NCBI GenBank assembly: GCA_964017235.1
Contig: OZ024935.1
Coordinates: 29,553,596-29,617,595, forward strand
Direction of reading: 5' to 3'
From: Sabellastarte sp. h YS-2021
Lineage: Eukaryota > Annelida > Polychaeta > Sabellida > Sabellidae
DNA length: 64,000 nt
This document shows positions 1 through 13,067 of this stretch, in pieces. The translations under genes and the position numbers were made by a program. Below the pieces are notes generated by a model that was not told where the DNA came from, ran no database searches, and was given only the letters and a program-made list of their open reading frames with translations. How positions within the stretch are numbered: the first letter of the stretch is position 1; every line of letters begins with the position of its first letter.

Positions 1-2490
1 AACATGAGGTAAACAATGAATTCATTTTTTAGCCAATCAGAGACACTGATGTAAAAATTATTATTTGTAAGTGATGTGTTGACTTCTCATGTGACCATTT
101 TCTTAATTAATTATTTAGTTTAAGTTCCATATTAAAAATATATTTCTACAACAGTAAATGGCATTATTTATTATTATGTACACAATTAATCTTTCTTTTA
201 AATTTGGATGTCAAAATAAAAAGTACTTTTTAATCATAATTTCCAAAAATATACTGTTACAATGCCGGTTATAAACAATTATAGTTTTAATAATTCAAAC
301 TTTATTTTCTGCTTTGGTTGTCAATTTTTTTTTTTTTTTATACTTAGCCAAGGAAGAGACACAATATATCTTGTTATTCTTTATAAAACTTTGCTTCTTT
401 TCTGAGCAAGTATACTTAGAACTGTATATAAAAGAAAATATTTTGTAATAATGTGGCCATATATTTTTCTCCTTCTAAATATGCTTGACTAAGCCTATAT
501 CTTAAACTTTCGATATTAGAAATTTCATTTTTAATAAGTGGATTATAACAAATGTCTATGTCTTTGTTACATTATTGTGTTGGTACTCTATTTTAATTTC
601 ACCAATAATATCACATAACTCACAAAAGCTACCTCAAGATGAATGCTTTTGTACACATGACTTTCAAATATCTTCCATGTTTAATAAAAATTTTTTACAA
701 CTTGAATCTACATACAACTACATCAGTATTACCCTTATACCACTAATAACTATACCCTTGTCTATATTTTGTACCTAAAATATATTTATAAATTATAATA
801 TTACTTTGACTTGGAACCATGTTAAGATATTATCAGTAACAATTGTAAAATACATTTTGAAGATTTTGTTTCACATGTATCATGATAAAATGAACTGGCA
901 AATCATTGTGCTATTTAACTTTGTCATGTGACTACTTTGGGCCAGTATTGTCAAGTACAAATTGTTAGATTGTACTCTTACATTTTTTTGGTGTAGATCC
1001 GTGTCTTACATTTGTCATGCATGTGAAAAATTTCTAAAATGAAGTCCACCTCAATTTATGATTGTTGAAGAATTCTACCAGTTTCTAGTCCGTTATAAAA
1101 GTCGCAAACTCTATTTTTTTATATTTTAGAGCATATATTTTACCCCCAAAGAATCATGCATATAATATACACCACATTTTTAATGGATTATCAAACATGA
1201 AACTACATACTTCTGTATCAAAATGTAAATAAGAAAAATACTTTGACAGGAAATTGAAATTTTGGTACAAAAATGATGCATATAACATACTCGATTACCA
1301 AGCCAAACATTTCAATAATAAATATAGTCTCATACATAAACTTTACTTCCATGTTAACTTTAAAATATCCTTCTAATTATCTTCTTAAACTTGAAAGAGT
1401 CATCAGTCACTAAAACTTCATACTAGGTGACTATACAATACAACAATAAGTGATGCTTTTGTTTTAGTTAATTTGGGCTTTGTTACCAGGATTCACCAAG
1501 CACTTGTATTACATAAATATTACATTCAATGTTTTCCCTCAGTTATATTTACACTGTTATTTATATGCAATGGTGTTTTTGTTATTTGATTAGACCAGTA
1601 AATATAGGTCTACACATTTATTTATTGTCAGCAATGATTAAATTCTGCTGCCAAAAATAACAAACAAGAAAACTTTTTTTCAGTGCTAGACATTGTATGA
1701 CATGAATGACTCACAAAACAGTCTGAATTATTGTATTGCACAATTGACAAAAACCAAGAAAAGCCTGTACCACTGATACAGTTAAATCTCTATTATTTGA
1801 ACCTCAGCTATTTGAATTTTCAATTGTATGAATTTTATTTTACTCAATCTAACTACCAGTTTGCAAATGTCTTACCACACTGAGTGTACACTGAAACCCT
1901 GTTGTCAATTTCAAGCCCAAAGTTGAGAGGTCAAAGAGCATTTAAAATCATTCATTCCCCAGTCAAATGTGATGCTAAAGTAAACATGTTACCATGCACT
2001 TGGCAAGTGTTAGGTTTGTTTATTCTTCTTCAAATTTGATATATTTTGTCCTGGGATAAACTTTCCCCTTCAAGGGGTCAATTTATATTATTATGGCCTT
2101 TTATGGGCCAATACCACTCAAGGGTGAATATATTATAATGTTTTAATAGTGAAATTTTTCACCATTATGTGCACTGTGATTAAATGTAATTTCTGTAAAA
2201 AAACTAATAATAACAATTATTAAGTGACCAAGTGGAAATGCATTTGTCATGACAGGAAGTCCACTCCGAAATTCCACAAATAAAAACTCCAAATAGTCTT
2301 TTTAACAGTAGAGACATACACTTTCTTCCAGTAGAATTTCAAATTCTACCAAGTTGGAATTTTTATCATCAAGGTAAAAATTCCAATTTGGCAGGATTCA
2401 AATTCTCCAGATATGAATTTAGTCTAATATATGTTGCTGTCCTGTTATACAACTTCACAATATCATATTGGTTAAATAGCGCTTTGAGTC
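1..2490. other. AT-rich non-coding stretch
   Basis: No gene, RNA gene or repeat with recognisable ends is visible. Open frames are short, low-complexity and rich in F, I, L, N and K, as expected by chance in AT-rich DNA. It may be distal intron of the minus-strand EF-hand gene or intergenic sequence. Confidence 0.6.
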
Positions 2491-3204
2491 CTGGGGCCGG
2501 TTTCATGAAAAGTCTCAGTTTGAGACCAGTTTTGGGCTGAGTCTGGGTCTCAAATCTGAGACTTTTGTCTTGGCTGAGTTTTTGGCTCAAATTGATTTCA
2601 CAAAAGGTGACTCGGCTGAGACTGGTCTCAAGTCATAGTCTCAACTTTTAAATTTCATTTAAGACGCTTACTTGGTTTGTTTTTTATGCAAGTCCATTTA
2701 TTTCATCATCATTATCAATTTAAATTGCATTAACACTGATAACACATGAAAAAAAATTGATATAATATTATTGGTAACAAGCCAATTGTTTGAGACTCAA
2801 CTGAGACTGAGTCAAGCTTTGAGTCCCCTCTAGTCACTTGACAACGGTCAAAAAAGCATGCCAATTCCATTGACTTTTTTCATTATGAATATTGAATATG
2901 TAGTTGTAATTAGTAAGCAAAATAAAAATATAATATTTCAAGATTCAACAAATTCATTTCCATGCAAATTATATTGCTTTATACACAAGTATTGGATGAC
3001 AAACTTTGGACTCAAAATTTGAGACACCTCCTTGGTGGGCTCAAAATTGAGCCCATGACTGAGCCAAATCTCAAGTTGAGCCTGTTTGCGAAATGCTTTG
3101 AGTCTGAGTCCACAGACTCAGCAAAATATTTACAATATTTGAGCCCAAAGTCTCAGATTTGAGCCCGAGACCAGACTTAAGTCCTTTCATGAAACCGGCC
3201 CCTG
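2491..3204. mobile_element. MITE with CTGGGGCCGG-type ends, GAGAC/CTCAA core
   Basis: The left end CTGGGGCCGGTTTCATGAAA is mirrored by a right end whose reverse complement begins CAGGGGCCGGTTTCATGAAA. The interior is built from many short inverted words (TTGAGAC, GTCTCAA, GAGTCTC), so the element could fold extensively. It has no coding capacity. I could not see a convincing target-site duplication, so the superfamily is open. Relatives lie at 13440-13993, 39784-40451 and 57788-58267. Confidence 0.75.
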
Positions 3205-3489
3205 TAGTATATGGAAATATTGCGCTGAGTATAAATATACAATACAATATTGGCAATTAGTACACATTCTTACTTTATGTTTAAAACTTTGATAATAATA
3301 CTCTTAAGTTATTCACCTTTTAAAATATTCATTTGTTATTTGATATAGTTAATTAAATTCAATAAAGTAATTCAGAGTAGTTTCCAAAAAGATTCTGATC
3401 ACAGCATGTAACAACATTTTTACCTTGAACCAGTAAGTCCATTGTATGGGACTGGACTTTTAAATTCTTTGAAGGGATAATGCAGTTCT

Positions 3490-3970
3490 ATTACCAAGAG
3501 GAGGACAAATCGTGGCTGCTGGGAAAGAGTGTAAAAACAAGTACACACATGATGGATATCAAGTTTATTTAGACACTTCATGCTCTCATTTGTGTAGATG
3601 CCAGTCTAAATACAGATTATACAGAGTATAATCCTAAAAATGAACCTCTTACACCAGGGCAGTTTGTTGTGTGGAATCATGACATTCTGGTTGAAGACAA
3701 AGATGATATACAGTAACCTGGAAGCGTGTTCTAGCAGAGGCAGGCAAACAGTATCTCCGAGCAGCTGCATGTCAAGAAAACAGGTACCAAAAGAAAGTGG
3801 ATGACATCACAACTGCTTACTGTGAAAGGGATAACATGGGGTATAATAATCACCAAGCTGATTGGATAAAAACAGATGTGCATCTCCTTTATTGCAAAAT
3901 AAAAGAGAAGGCTGAAAAGAACAATAAAACCATGTACAAGTGTTGTACACCACAGCAGGATTTATAAACA
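3490..3970 (+). pseudogene. Coding relic of unknown family
   Basis: This stretch has protein-like composition in AT-rich surroundings. Readable segments include EYNPKNEPLTPGQFVVW (near 3620-3670) and an open run from about 3714 to 3968 with words such as EAGKQYLRAAACQENRYQKK and HQADWIKTDVHLLYCK, ending in YKCCTPQQDL and a stop. The segments do not lie in one continuous frame and no splice sites neatly join them, so it reads as a decayed gene or mobile-element protein. I do not recognise the family. A retrocopy of a host gene is one possibility. Confidence 0.4.
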
Positions 3971-4451
3971 TTCTATATCATGCTGAAGACCTAGCTGGCA
4001 TAAGAAATGTACATTTTCCTAAACTGTCCAAAGTAGATACTTAAGCTAGTCATGTGCTGAGAATAACTTTGTGGCATCAAAATCAGGAAGTCTGCCACTC
4101 GAAAGGTAGCTGTGTGACAAACAAATGGTGTTGCATAAAGATAGGGGTGCTCAATGAAATGTCATGTAGGAAGTAACTGCTGTTAAAATTTAACTGGCTA
4201 AAAACTATAATCTGTGTTTCATGTTTAACACTACTTCAAGTGCTAATATCAATGTTAACAGTTCTTTTTTGGTAATGTACTGGAAGTAATATCACAATGT
4301 TTTTAAACACAAAACATTCAATAATTTCTAATTGTAATGTTCAATGATTTTCATATGTATACCAATAAAACAGTGATCTTAATTGTGAAATTTTCATTGC
4401 TTATTTTTATAAGCCCTATTCATGTGACTGAAAACATCCAGGTTGACTTTT
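3971..4451. other. Spacer, nothing recognised
   Basis: No open frame of note and no repeat ends seen. Confidence 0.5.
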
Positions 4452-4459
4452 ATCTAGGT

Positions 4460-4830
4460 TAGTGCTGGTATTGTTTATCGATATTGAAATATTTATCAAT
4501 TCTTGATAAATATGCCAATATCGATAACGTAGGGTACAATATCAATATCGGGAGAACATACTACAAACTAGATGCATCTCTGTTGTCTTCCATTAATATA
4601 ATATAGAAAAATTGAAGATTTTCATGTCATTTTCGGTCACTTTTACTTACCACTAAAATGGAACTGCCATATTTGTTTACGTTTCGGGACACTCCTGAAC
4701 CTCACAAAAGAGTTTGGAAGGTCTCCCCCAGGAAAGCAACTTATGCCCCAATATTTCAATATCGATTGATATGGAAGGTAAAAATATGGTTTGATATCGA
4801 TATACATATTTTTAATTGATACCAACACTA
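4460..4830. mobile_element. hAT-like MITE
   Basis: The left end TAGTGCTGGTATTG and the right end, whose reverse complement is TAGTGTTGGTATCAA, form terminal inverted repeats. They are flanked by ATCTAGGT (4452-4459) and ATCCAGGT (4831-4838), an 8 bp target-site duplication matching at 7 of 8 bases. An 8 bp duplication and this end sequence fit the hAT superfamily. The interior is AT-rich with repeated ATCGATATTG-like words and has no transposase. Confidence 0.8.
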
Positions 4831-4838
4831 ATCCAGGT

Positions 4839-5599
4839 GTATATTATGTTTTTATAAAAATTCGATTCTGGACCCCAGAGCAATACGTCAGTCTCCATAG
4901 TTGAACTCTCTACCTTGCTTAAATTTCAGACCTCAGAGCAATATCTGAAACTTCTGAATTGGACTTTCTACTAAAATAACTTTTTATACTATTAAAAGTA
5001 TTCTTTTAAAATGCAATCATTATGGTGAATGAGAACCTGAATATCCAACTGCCTACTCCTTCTGGCCTTGATTATCTCTGAAATATGTTGTGAAATATTC
5101 TCTGGTTAAAAAAAGATCAAGAAAATAGACTTAATAAATATCTTAGTGTAAAACAGTTGGAAATAATAAATTTAGGAGAGTTAATTTGATATCACAGAGG
5201 CTTGGATGACAGAGGTTCCACTCTACTTCAAGGTTATACACATTCAATAATTCACTTCCTAGTCAGTTTCTCATTAGACCTCTAGCTACTGTTTTTAGCA
5301 AGTATTTCTTTAAATTTGAGACAACTTACAAACATTCACAAAAGCACAAGAATATACCATATTTCACCATATACATGTATATACCTCCCCCCCTTCCCCC
5401 TTCATGTCCATCAAGGTAAAACCGCTCTGATTCCAAGAATCTAAACAAGCAATCAGTGCCCATGAACGAGCTCTGTGTCAGCTGACTGTGTGTTTCGAGT
5501 TTCAGAGTAGAAGTGACAGAAGAAAAGGACACAAAAGTTGCGCCCTGGAAATGGTAATTCAGAAGGAAAGTAAGAAGGTAATGTTAAAGTGTAAAAAGT
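4839..5599. other. Spacer with short C-tract
   Basis: AT-rich non-coding sequence with a pyrimidine tract near 5385-5401. A minus-strand open frame around 5326-5532 has no recognisable domain and does not join the EF-hand gene in phase. Confidence 0.45.
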
Positions 5600-8233
5600 A
5601 AGTTAAAAACATCTTTAAAGAAAATACTGCAAATGCAATAGTTTTTGAGTTACAACTGATTTACTCAACAGTGAGAACCTCAAAGTAGCTATTACTCAGC
5701 TATGCAAGAAGCTACTGGTCTGCAATTATACTATTTTATAGCTGACCCAAAAGTAGGTTAATAACTTATTTAAACAAAATACTCTAAATGAAATAGTTTT
5801 CAAGTTACAACTGATTAACTGAACAGTGAAAATCTAAAAGTAGCTATTGCTCAGCTATGCCATGAGCTACAGGTCAACAATTTCACTATGTTATAGCTGA
5901 CCCATAAGTATGTGAACAACATATTTAAGCAGATTTCTCTAAATGCAATAGTTTTCAAGTTACATCTGATTTACTCAACAGTGAGAAAACTTGAAAGTAG
6001 CTATTGCTCAGCTATGCCATGACATACAAGTCTGCACATTCACTATATTAAAGCTGACTCAAAAGTAGGTGAACAACATATTAATAGAAAATACTTAAAA
6101 TGCAATATTTTTCAAGTTACAACTGATTTACTCAACAATGAGAACCTGAGAATAGCTATTGCACAGCTATGCCATGAGCTGCACGTCTGCAATTTTACTA
6201 TGTGTTATAGCTAATTCAAAAGTAGGTGAATAACATATTTAAACAAAATTCTCTAAATGCAATAGTTTTCAAGTTACAGCTGATTAACTCAACAGAGAAA
6301 ACCTCAAAGTAGCTATTGCTCAGCTATGCAATGACATACAGGTCTGAAATTTCACTATGTTATAGCTGACCCAAAAGTAAATTGAACAACATATTTAAAC
6401 AAAATACTCTACATACAATACTTTTCAAGTTGCAACTGATTTTCTCAACAGTGAGAACCTGAAAGTAGCTATTACTCAGCTATGCCATGAGCTACAAATC
6501 TGCAATTTTATAATGTTATAGCTAATTCAAAAGTAGATTAATAACATATTCAAAACACTCTAACAGCAATAGTTTTTAAGTTACAACTGATTAACTCAAC
6601 AGAGAAAACCTCAAAGTAGCTATTGCTCAGCTACGGAATGAGCTACAGGTCTGCAACTTTACTATGTTATAGCTGCCCCAAAAGTAGGTGAACAATGCAT
6701 TTAAAGAAAATACTCTAAATGCAATAGTTTACAAGGTACAACTGATTTACTCAACAGTAAGAACCTGAAAGTAGCTATTGCTCAGCTATGCCATGACCTA
6801 CAGGTCTGCAATTTCATTATGTTATAGCTGACCCAAAAGTAACTGAATAACATATTTATGCAAAATACTGTAAATGCAATAGTTTTCAAGTTACAACTTA
6901 TTTACTCAACAGTGAGAACCTCAAAATAGCTAGTGCTCAGCTATGAAATATGCTACAGGTCTGTAATTTTTCTATGTTGTAGCTGACCCAAAAGTAGGTG
7001 AATAACATATTTAAAGAAAATATTCTAAAGTCAATAGGTTTGAAGTTACAACTGATTTACTCAACAGTGATAACATCAAAGTAGCTATTACTCAGCTATG
7101 GAAAGAGCTACAGCTCTGCAATATTACTATGTTATAGCTGACCCAAAAGTATCTGAATAACATATTTATACAAAATACTGTAAATGTAATAGTTTTCAAG
7201 TTACAACTGATTTACTCTAGAGTGAGAAGCTCAAAATAGCTATTGCTAAGCTATGAAATAAGCTACAGGTCTGCAATTTTACTATGTTATAGCTGATCCA
7301 AAAGTAGGTGAATAAAATATAAAACAAAACACTCTAACTGCAATAGTTTTGAAGTTACAACTGATTTACTCAACAGTGATAACATCAAAGTAGCTATTAC
7401 TCAGCTATGGAAAGAGCTACAGGTCTGCAATTTTACTATGTTATAGCTGACCCAAAAGTAGCTGAATAACATATTTACACAAATTCCTGTAAATGCAATA
7501 GTTTTCCAATTACAACTGATTTACTAAACAGTGAGAACTTCAAAGTAGTTATTACTCAGCTATGCAATGAGCCACAGGTCTGGAATTTCACTATGTTATA
7601 GCTGACCCAAAAATAGGTGAATAACCAATTGAAACAAAATACTCTAAATGCAATAGTTTTCAAGTTATAAGTGATAACCTAAAAGTAGCTATTACTCAGC
7701 TATGCCATAGGCTACAGGTCTGAAATTTACTATGTTATAGCTGACCCGAAAGTAGCTGACTAACATATTTATATGAAATTCTCTAAATGCAATAGTTTTC
7801 AAGTTACAAGTGATTTTACTCATGATGGAAGTTACTGAAAAGTCCAAAAGTAGCTATTACTCACTTAGGTATAGAGATAGACACCCAAGTTACTCATCAT
7901 GTTGTAGCTATGAAAAAAGTAGCTGAATAACATATTTTAACAAAATGCTCTAAATGTAATACTTTTCAAGTTATAAGACTTAGTGATTTAGTGCATGATT
8001 TCATGAATTTTAATGCATTAAAAATTATTTTAAAAATTCATAAAAAAATACTTAAGAATGATCCAGGTCTGACACTCACACAAGGGAATCTACTTGTGGT
8101 CTAGTACATATGTGCAAGATATGAGAGAAATCCCTGCAGTAGTAACTGAGATAATTGTGATAAAGTGTTAATGGCTGTAGCAAACAGACGAACAAACAGA
8201 TCTGCATGCCTTGAACAATTGTTCATGCTAGTT
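5580..8233 (-). mobile_element. Pearl/HINE-like element containing the 156 bp array
   Basis: Read on the minus strand, the element appears to begin AACTAGCATG at 8233, directly followed by the perfect palindrome TGAACAATTGTTCA, then about 240 bp of flank, then the tandem array. Three other array-bearing elements in the window begin with the same AACTAG (10550, 32489, 19198). Bivalve pearl elements and HINEs, non-autonomous Helitron-like elements, have this plan of flank, ~150 bp tandem core and flank. The far end near 5580 is not defined. Confidence 0.5.
5600..7990. repeat. Tandem array, ~156 bp unit, about 15 copies
   Basis: The words AGTTTTCAAGTTACAACTGA, AGCTATTGCTCAGCTATG and TGACCCAAAAGTAGGTGAAT recur about every 156 bp through the whole span, with scattered substitutions between copies. 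The array is the core of an element that seems to start at 8233 on the minus strand. The unit is related to the shorter array at 19680-20275. Confidence 0.9.
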
Positions 8234-8274
8234 AGATAAGCTATCTTTTAAAAGAAACAGCATGTCTCTGGGCC

Positions 8275-8373
8275 TTTTAGTTTCGTCGGAGAAGACGCTC
8301 ACGCGTACACGTACGTACACGCCGCAGAGCGACGACATAATGTCAGCTGACTGACTGACAAGTCAGCTGACAT
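8275..8373. repeat. CpG-rich patch with 12 bp inverted repeat
   Basis: A short GC- and CpG-rich island (CGTCGG, ACGCGTACACGTACGTACAC, GACGAC) stands out in AT-rich DNA. It is followed by an inverted repeat, ATGTCAGCTGAC at 8340-8351 and GTCAGCTGACAT at 8362-8373, separated by 10 bases. Each arm contains the self-palindrome GTCAGCTGAC with an E-box core CAGCTG. Confidence 0.7.
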
Positions 8374-10549
8374 AAAAACTATGTGCTTCTAGTACTTTGG
8401 TGATCCCACCAAACATGTCAGTTCCCTCCCAATCAAATTTCTATAAAAGTCCCTAAATGTTCAAAAGTATGGGATAAAGCATACAATTTTTTAAGATCTG
8501 GTGTTTGTTTCCAATATCTTTCAGCTTTCCTTCAATTATATGTGTAGACAATTGAAATGCTTGTTGTAAAACCTGGCAGTTTCGTTCCTAGAAATCATTG
8601 CAAAAGTCTTAAAATCAAAAAAATATGGGATAAAAGTTTATAGTTTCTTCAGAGTTAAAGTTTTTAATACTATCTCCCCATTTTAAAAATACATTGCCCC
8701 GGCATTTATATGGTGAAATACTATACTACTTTTATCTTTAAACAAGTTTATAGTGAACTGAATAAGCTGCAGTTTTGAGCTGATGAGAGGAAGTCATACT
8801 GGGCATTCACTTTGACATCACCACCACTGAAAAGAGGATTCCACAGGGTAATCTCTAATTCTAGTCAACTTTGAATGTATCCTGCGAATCCACTGGATAT
8901 TAGTCTTGAATACTTGGAAGTATTTGGTTTAACATCTCTTTAAACACAGTGTGCTACTCATTACAAGGATGTTGTAAAAATAACAGAAATAGGAGAGTCT
9001 GACACATGAAACCCGACTTAAGTCCGGGTATCTGCGTTTTACCAGTAACCAAGCTGAAAGTGTCGGTGAAACAAATAGAGCGGCTGTTGTAAAAACTGAA
9101 TTTATCTAAAATTAAATGTTGAATATCTGAGAAAATAAGAAAACTCATTCAGAAAACAAATCTAAATGAAACTTAGGTTTGAACCATGTTATGTACAGTC
9201 CCTGCTAGTTTTGCCAAAGCCCTAAATAGAATGGAAAATGTAATTTTAAATACAATGTACCAGTAATAGCAATAGTAATACTTTTGGCCCAAGGGGATGA
9301 TAATAGTAATAGATCTAAAAAGTTATAGATATCTATTATTCTATTTCAATGCTATTACATTGAATTTAAATGATAGTTTCACATTGTTTTCTCCAGTTTG
9401 ATACTCACTGATTTAATACATGCACTCGACCACTCCAAAAAGACTGATCTTGAAGCCTTTCACTTACGTTCAGTGGATGATTATAGGCCAATTTTTAATT
9501 GTCAGACTTTGACTGATGAGTGTGATTCCTTTCAATAGATTTTCATCAGATAGTTAATCAGTGCTGATTACATCATTATACAAGTGATTTCCTACTGCAA
9601 AGAATTTTTGATGACATTAACATTCAAAACCTTAAAACTTATCACAAAAGATGCCATTTTATCTTCTGTTGTATGAGAAAGCTTTGAAAAAGGTTTTAAC
9701 TTAACAAAATATTATCATGAGCACAATGTTTTCAGTTACAACTTGGACATGTGACACATTTAACTGCATACAAAATATATAGGAAATATAAATTCACCAA
9801 GGAAAGTAAATACTATCTCTTGTAAAACTAATGCAATATGTTAGATTTATTTTAAACTATTCAAATGAGATGAGTGATATGAAAAGCAGACAGTTTGATA
9901 GCATAATTTGTCAAGCTTTAGAACAACTTATCTGTCACCCATTTGTGAAATCCGCTCCCCCTCCCCCTTCAGAAATTATTGTCACTTCATGAATACAGGA
10001 CAAACATGCTGTCAGTTTTAAATTAATGAAGTTGATTGCAACACATCACCATGTCTCATACACTCAAGGACAAAATGTTTAATATAAAAGTACTTTCAAT
10101 GACAGAGATAGCATTTAAGTCTTCTGTCTGTCTAAAAATACTCCATAGTATTTATTTAACACAACAAAAATAACCTCTCAGTATTTTTTAAATGCACTCA
10201 AACTCCTTTAACTAGAACTACGTAAAACTTAATAAAGTTGAATTTCCTTTAAAGTAGAGGAAAATATCAGAAGCTTGAAGGATTTCTATCCTTTAAAGTC
10301 CAAAGCTGTAGACAGCTCCTGCAAATATTCTAAAGAGGAAAGTTTTTGCCCCAGTGAGGACAAAAATCTTAGAATACTTTATAGCTGTTATCCACAGGAA
10401 TAACCAAACCCAACTGGCTGCTGATAATTGCATATCATGTGCATGGCAGTGAGTTCCTCTATTACCCCTTACATTTGCAGTAGTGGGACTACTTTAAGTA
10501 CACAATAGATGTATATTCATGGCAGTGTTACAGTTTTGATATATACGTT
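8374..10549. other. AT-rich non-coding stretch
   Basis: No gene recognised. A few donor-like words occur on the minus strand near 9402 and 9465, but no exon with a matching phase could be built around them. Confidence 0.5.
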
Positions 10550-11765
10550 AACTAGACCAAGGACGCATCTGTGGCCAGATGTAAGATGTATCCACCAGAA
10601 AAGGCCAACTATCATGGTTTTGAAGATAAACAGCAGTTTTCAATAATAAGCGAGTTGTAAGCACTTTTAAGTTTACCTATCCTCGTTTGCCCTTGAAGGA
10701 GGGGTCCAAGGTCAAATCTGACCACATCAGAAGATTTGCAGCCCATGATTTCCTATGGGCTGCTTTCATATTGCAAACCTATACGACCAATAATAAGCGA
10801 GTTATAAGCACTTTTAAGTTTGGCTATCCTTGTTTGACCTGGAAGGAGGGGCCCAAAGTCAAATCTGACCACATCAAAAGATGCACAGCCCATGACTTCC
10901 TATAGGTTGGTTTCATATTGCAAACCTCTAGGACCAATAATAAGATAGTTATAAGCACTTTTAAGTTTGGTTATCCTCGTTTGACCTTGAAGGAGGGGCC
11001 GAAGGTAAAATCTGACCACATCAGAAGATTCGCAGCCCATGATTTCCTATAGGTTGGTTTCATATTGCAAACCTCTAGCACCAATAATAAGTGAGTTATA
11101 AGCACCTTTAAGTTTGGCTATCCTCATTAGACCTTGAAGGAGGGGACCAAAGTCAAATCTGACCACATCAGAAGATTCGCAGCCCATGATTTCCTATAGG
11201 TTGGTTTCACACTGCAAACCTCTAGGACCAGTAATAAGCGAGTTATATGCACTTTTAAGTTTGGCTATCCTCGTTTGACCTTGAAGCAGGGGCCCAAGGT
11301 CAAATCTGACCACATCAAGAGATTCGCAGCCCATGACTTCCTATAGGTTGGTTTCACATTGCACACCTCTAGGACCAATAATAAGCGAGTTGTAAGCACT
11401 TTTAAGTTTACCTATCCTCGTTTGCCCTTGAAGGAGGGGTCCAAGGTCACATCTGACCACATCAGAAGATTCGCAGCCCATGATTTCCCAAGGTTGGTTT
11501 CACATTGCAACCCTCTAGAACCACTAATAAGGGAGATATAAGCACTTTTCATGACTAAAAAGGAACGCCGTGGCGGCCATCTTATTTTTCAAAATGAGGC
11601 CAAAAATATTCCCAGGCAAGATTTTATGGTTATGAATATATCCTGAAAATTTGAGACGTCTACCTATAATAATACCCTGGCTTCTAGAGGGGTAACGAGA
11701 AAATATCTACACACTGCGGCGGTGGCGGTGGCCTCATGCGTAATCCATAGTATCCACCGCAATTA
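10550..11765 (+). mobile_element. Pearl/HINE-like element with ~146 bp tandem core
   Basis: It begins AACTAGACC, has a short left flank ending in TATCCACC, then about six tandem units, then a right flank running from GGCGGCCATCTTATTTTTC to ACACTGCGGCGG and TAGTATCCACCG. The element at 32489-34195 shares both flanks and the tandem unit, so flanks and array move as one element rather than being a plain satellite. GGACGCAT near the start and ATGCGTAATCC near the end are roughly inverted, like subterminal inverted repeats. The plan matches bivalve pearl and HINE elements; class by inference. Confidence 0.65.
10625..11560. repeat. Tandem array, ~146 bp unit, about 6 copies
   Basis: Each unit carries AATAATAAGCGAGTTATAAG, TTTAAGTTTGGCTATCCTCG, TTTGACCTTGAAGGAGGGG, CCAAGGTCAAATCTGACCAC and CAGCCCATGATTTCCTATAG. 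The TGACCTTG and CAAGGTCA pair forms an inverted repeat within every unit. Open frames in this region only translate the repeat. Confidence 0.9.
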
Positions 11766-12659
11766 TCTAGCACTTGCCATGTATATGTCAGGATATTACT
11801 TTAGCGTCACATTTGACTGAGATATGAGTGATTTTGTGAATGCTCTCTGACCTCTCCACTTTGGGATCAAACCATAAAAACTTCAAACTGAATAATTAAT
11901 GGTCATTTTTATTTACCTTACTTTTGTGGCTGTTCCATTAAGTGCTCTAATATATACCTGTACAATTTAACCGCCAAAAAAAATATTTCTGGTATAGAAG
12001 TATATTTCTGGTAACTTGATATTTACCTTAACACCATTTAACAATATTCCATGTTTTGTATTTAGAAATAATGTGTCAAGTGTGTTTGGAAGCAAATGTA
12101 TCACAAATATTCAAAAATCTTCTAATTGCTAATGGAATGAGACAATTGTCTACTGTGCTGAACCTTGTGCATACTAATGGAATGCTGATACCCTATATGT
12201 ATTTGGCTCTGATCATTAACAATGAGCATATAACTCCAATATAATTCAATATTAAACAATAGTGATTAAGATTTTCAATATTGATAATAGAAGCTGCCAA
12301 TTTCAATATAATCTCCAACAAAGAAGCAAGGATAACCAAAATAAAACAAACCATTCTTATATTTCCTCTGATTCATTCAAAAAGTCAAACATTCGGAAAT
12401 AAAGATATTTAATATTTTAAGAATAAAATCAGTAATGAGAATAGAGTTTGGAAGCACTGTTATCTGAAATATCCAAAAATATTTAATGGCTTGGAATGAG
12501 GAAGCTCTCTTTTTGCTCATTTTTTATTAAAAAGTTTTTAAACTGTTGGAATTCCAGATACTCCATTTATATTTGGCACTGATTATCAATAATGAGCATA
12601 TTATATTGATACATTGTTCAATATCAAACAATAGTGGTTATGATTTAACATCGTAAAAA
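11766..12659. other. Non-coding, with a degenerate ~110 bp direct duplication
   Basis: A segment at about 12160-12280 and one at about 12545-12655 share TTTGGC, TGAT, CAATAATGAGCATAT-like and CAATATTAAACAATAGTG-like words in the same order, suggesting an old direct duplication. Nothing else is recognised. Confidence 0.5.
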
Positions 12660-12990
12660 ACCACTAATAATAATTATAGAAGGTTTTATAGAGCACAAAA
12701 CTGATACAAATCCTCTAATGCGCTAAAGTCCAAGAAGGGGTTGTCCAGGGACAGACATGGTTCAATATCCAAAAAGCGCCAGCCAGGGTATTACTAAGGT
12801 GGTGTGTATGCCAATCTAAACAATGAGTCTTGAGCTGGCTTCTAAAACAATTTATTGTCTGCTGGGTTCTGACAGTTTGTGGCAGCCTGTTTCATTCAAC
12901 CGGTGTGGTGACTGCAAAGCCATGTGTACCTAAGAATGTGCTTCTTGGGGCGGGTTGAGGAAACAGATAACTATTGCCATGATATTATTT
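12660..12990 (+). repeat. Unclassified interspersed repeat, copy 1 (uninterrupted)
   Basis: It runs from CTAATAATAATTATAGAAGG through CTCTAATGCGCT, GTGTATGCCAATCTAAACAA, GTGGCAGCCTGTTTCATTC and GAGGAAACAGATAAC. The same order of blocks recurs around the Harbinger element (14885-15044 and 18260-18560). It has no coding potential. Head words such as TAGAGCACAAAACTGATAC resemble 3' domains of invertebrate retroposons, but I cannot name a family. Confidence 0.65.
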
Positions 12991-13067
12991 TGAAATATAA
13001 TAAAATTGATGTTTCAAAGCTTTTTCAAAATACTTTGAGGATCATATGTCTTTATAATGATGTATCT

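Noticed and set aside
5326-5532. Minus-strand frame as exon 4 of the EF-hand gene
   Set aside because: Entry from exon 3 in phase 2 at the best acceptor runs into a stop, and no good donor closes it.
10687-11541. Frames within the 146 bp array as a repeat protein
   Set aside because: Each copy is interrupted and the words follow DNA-level repeats that also occur out of frame.
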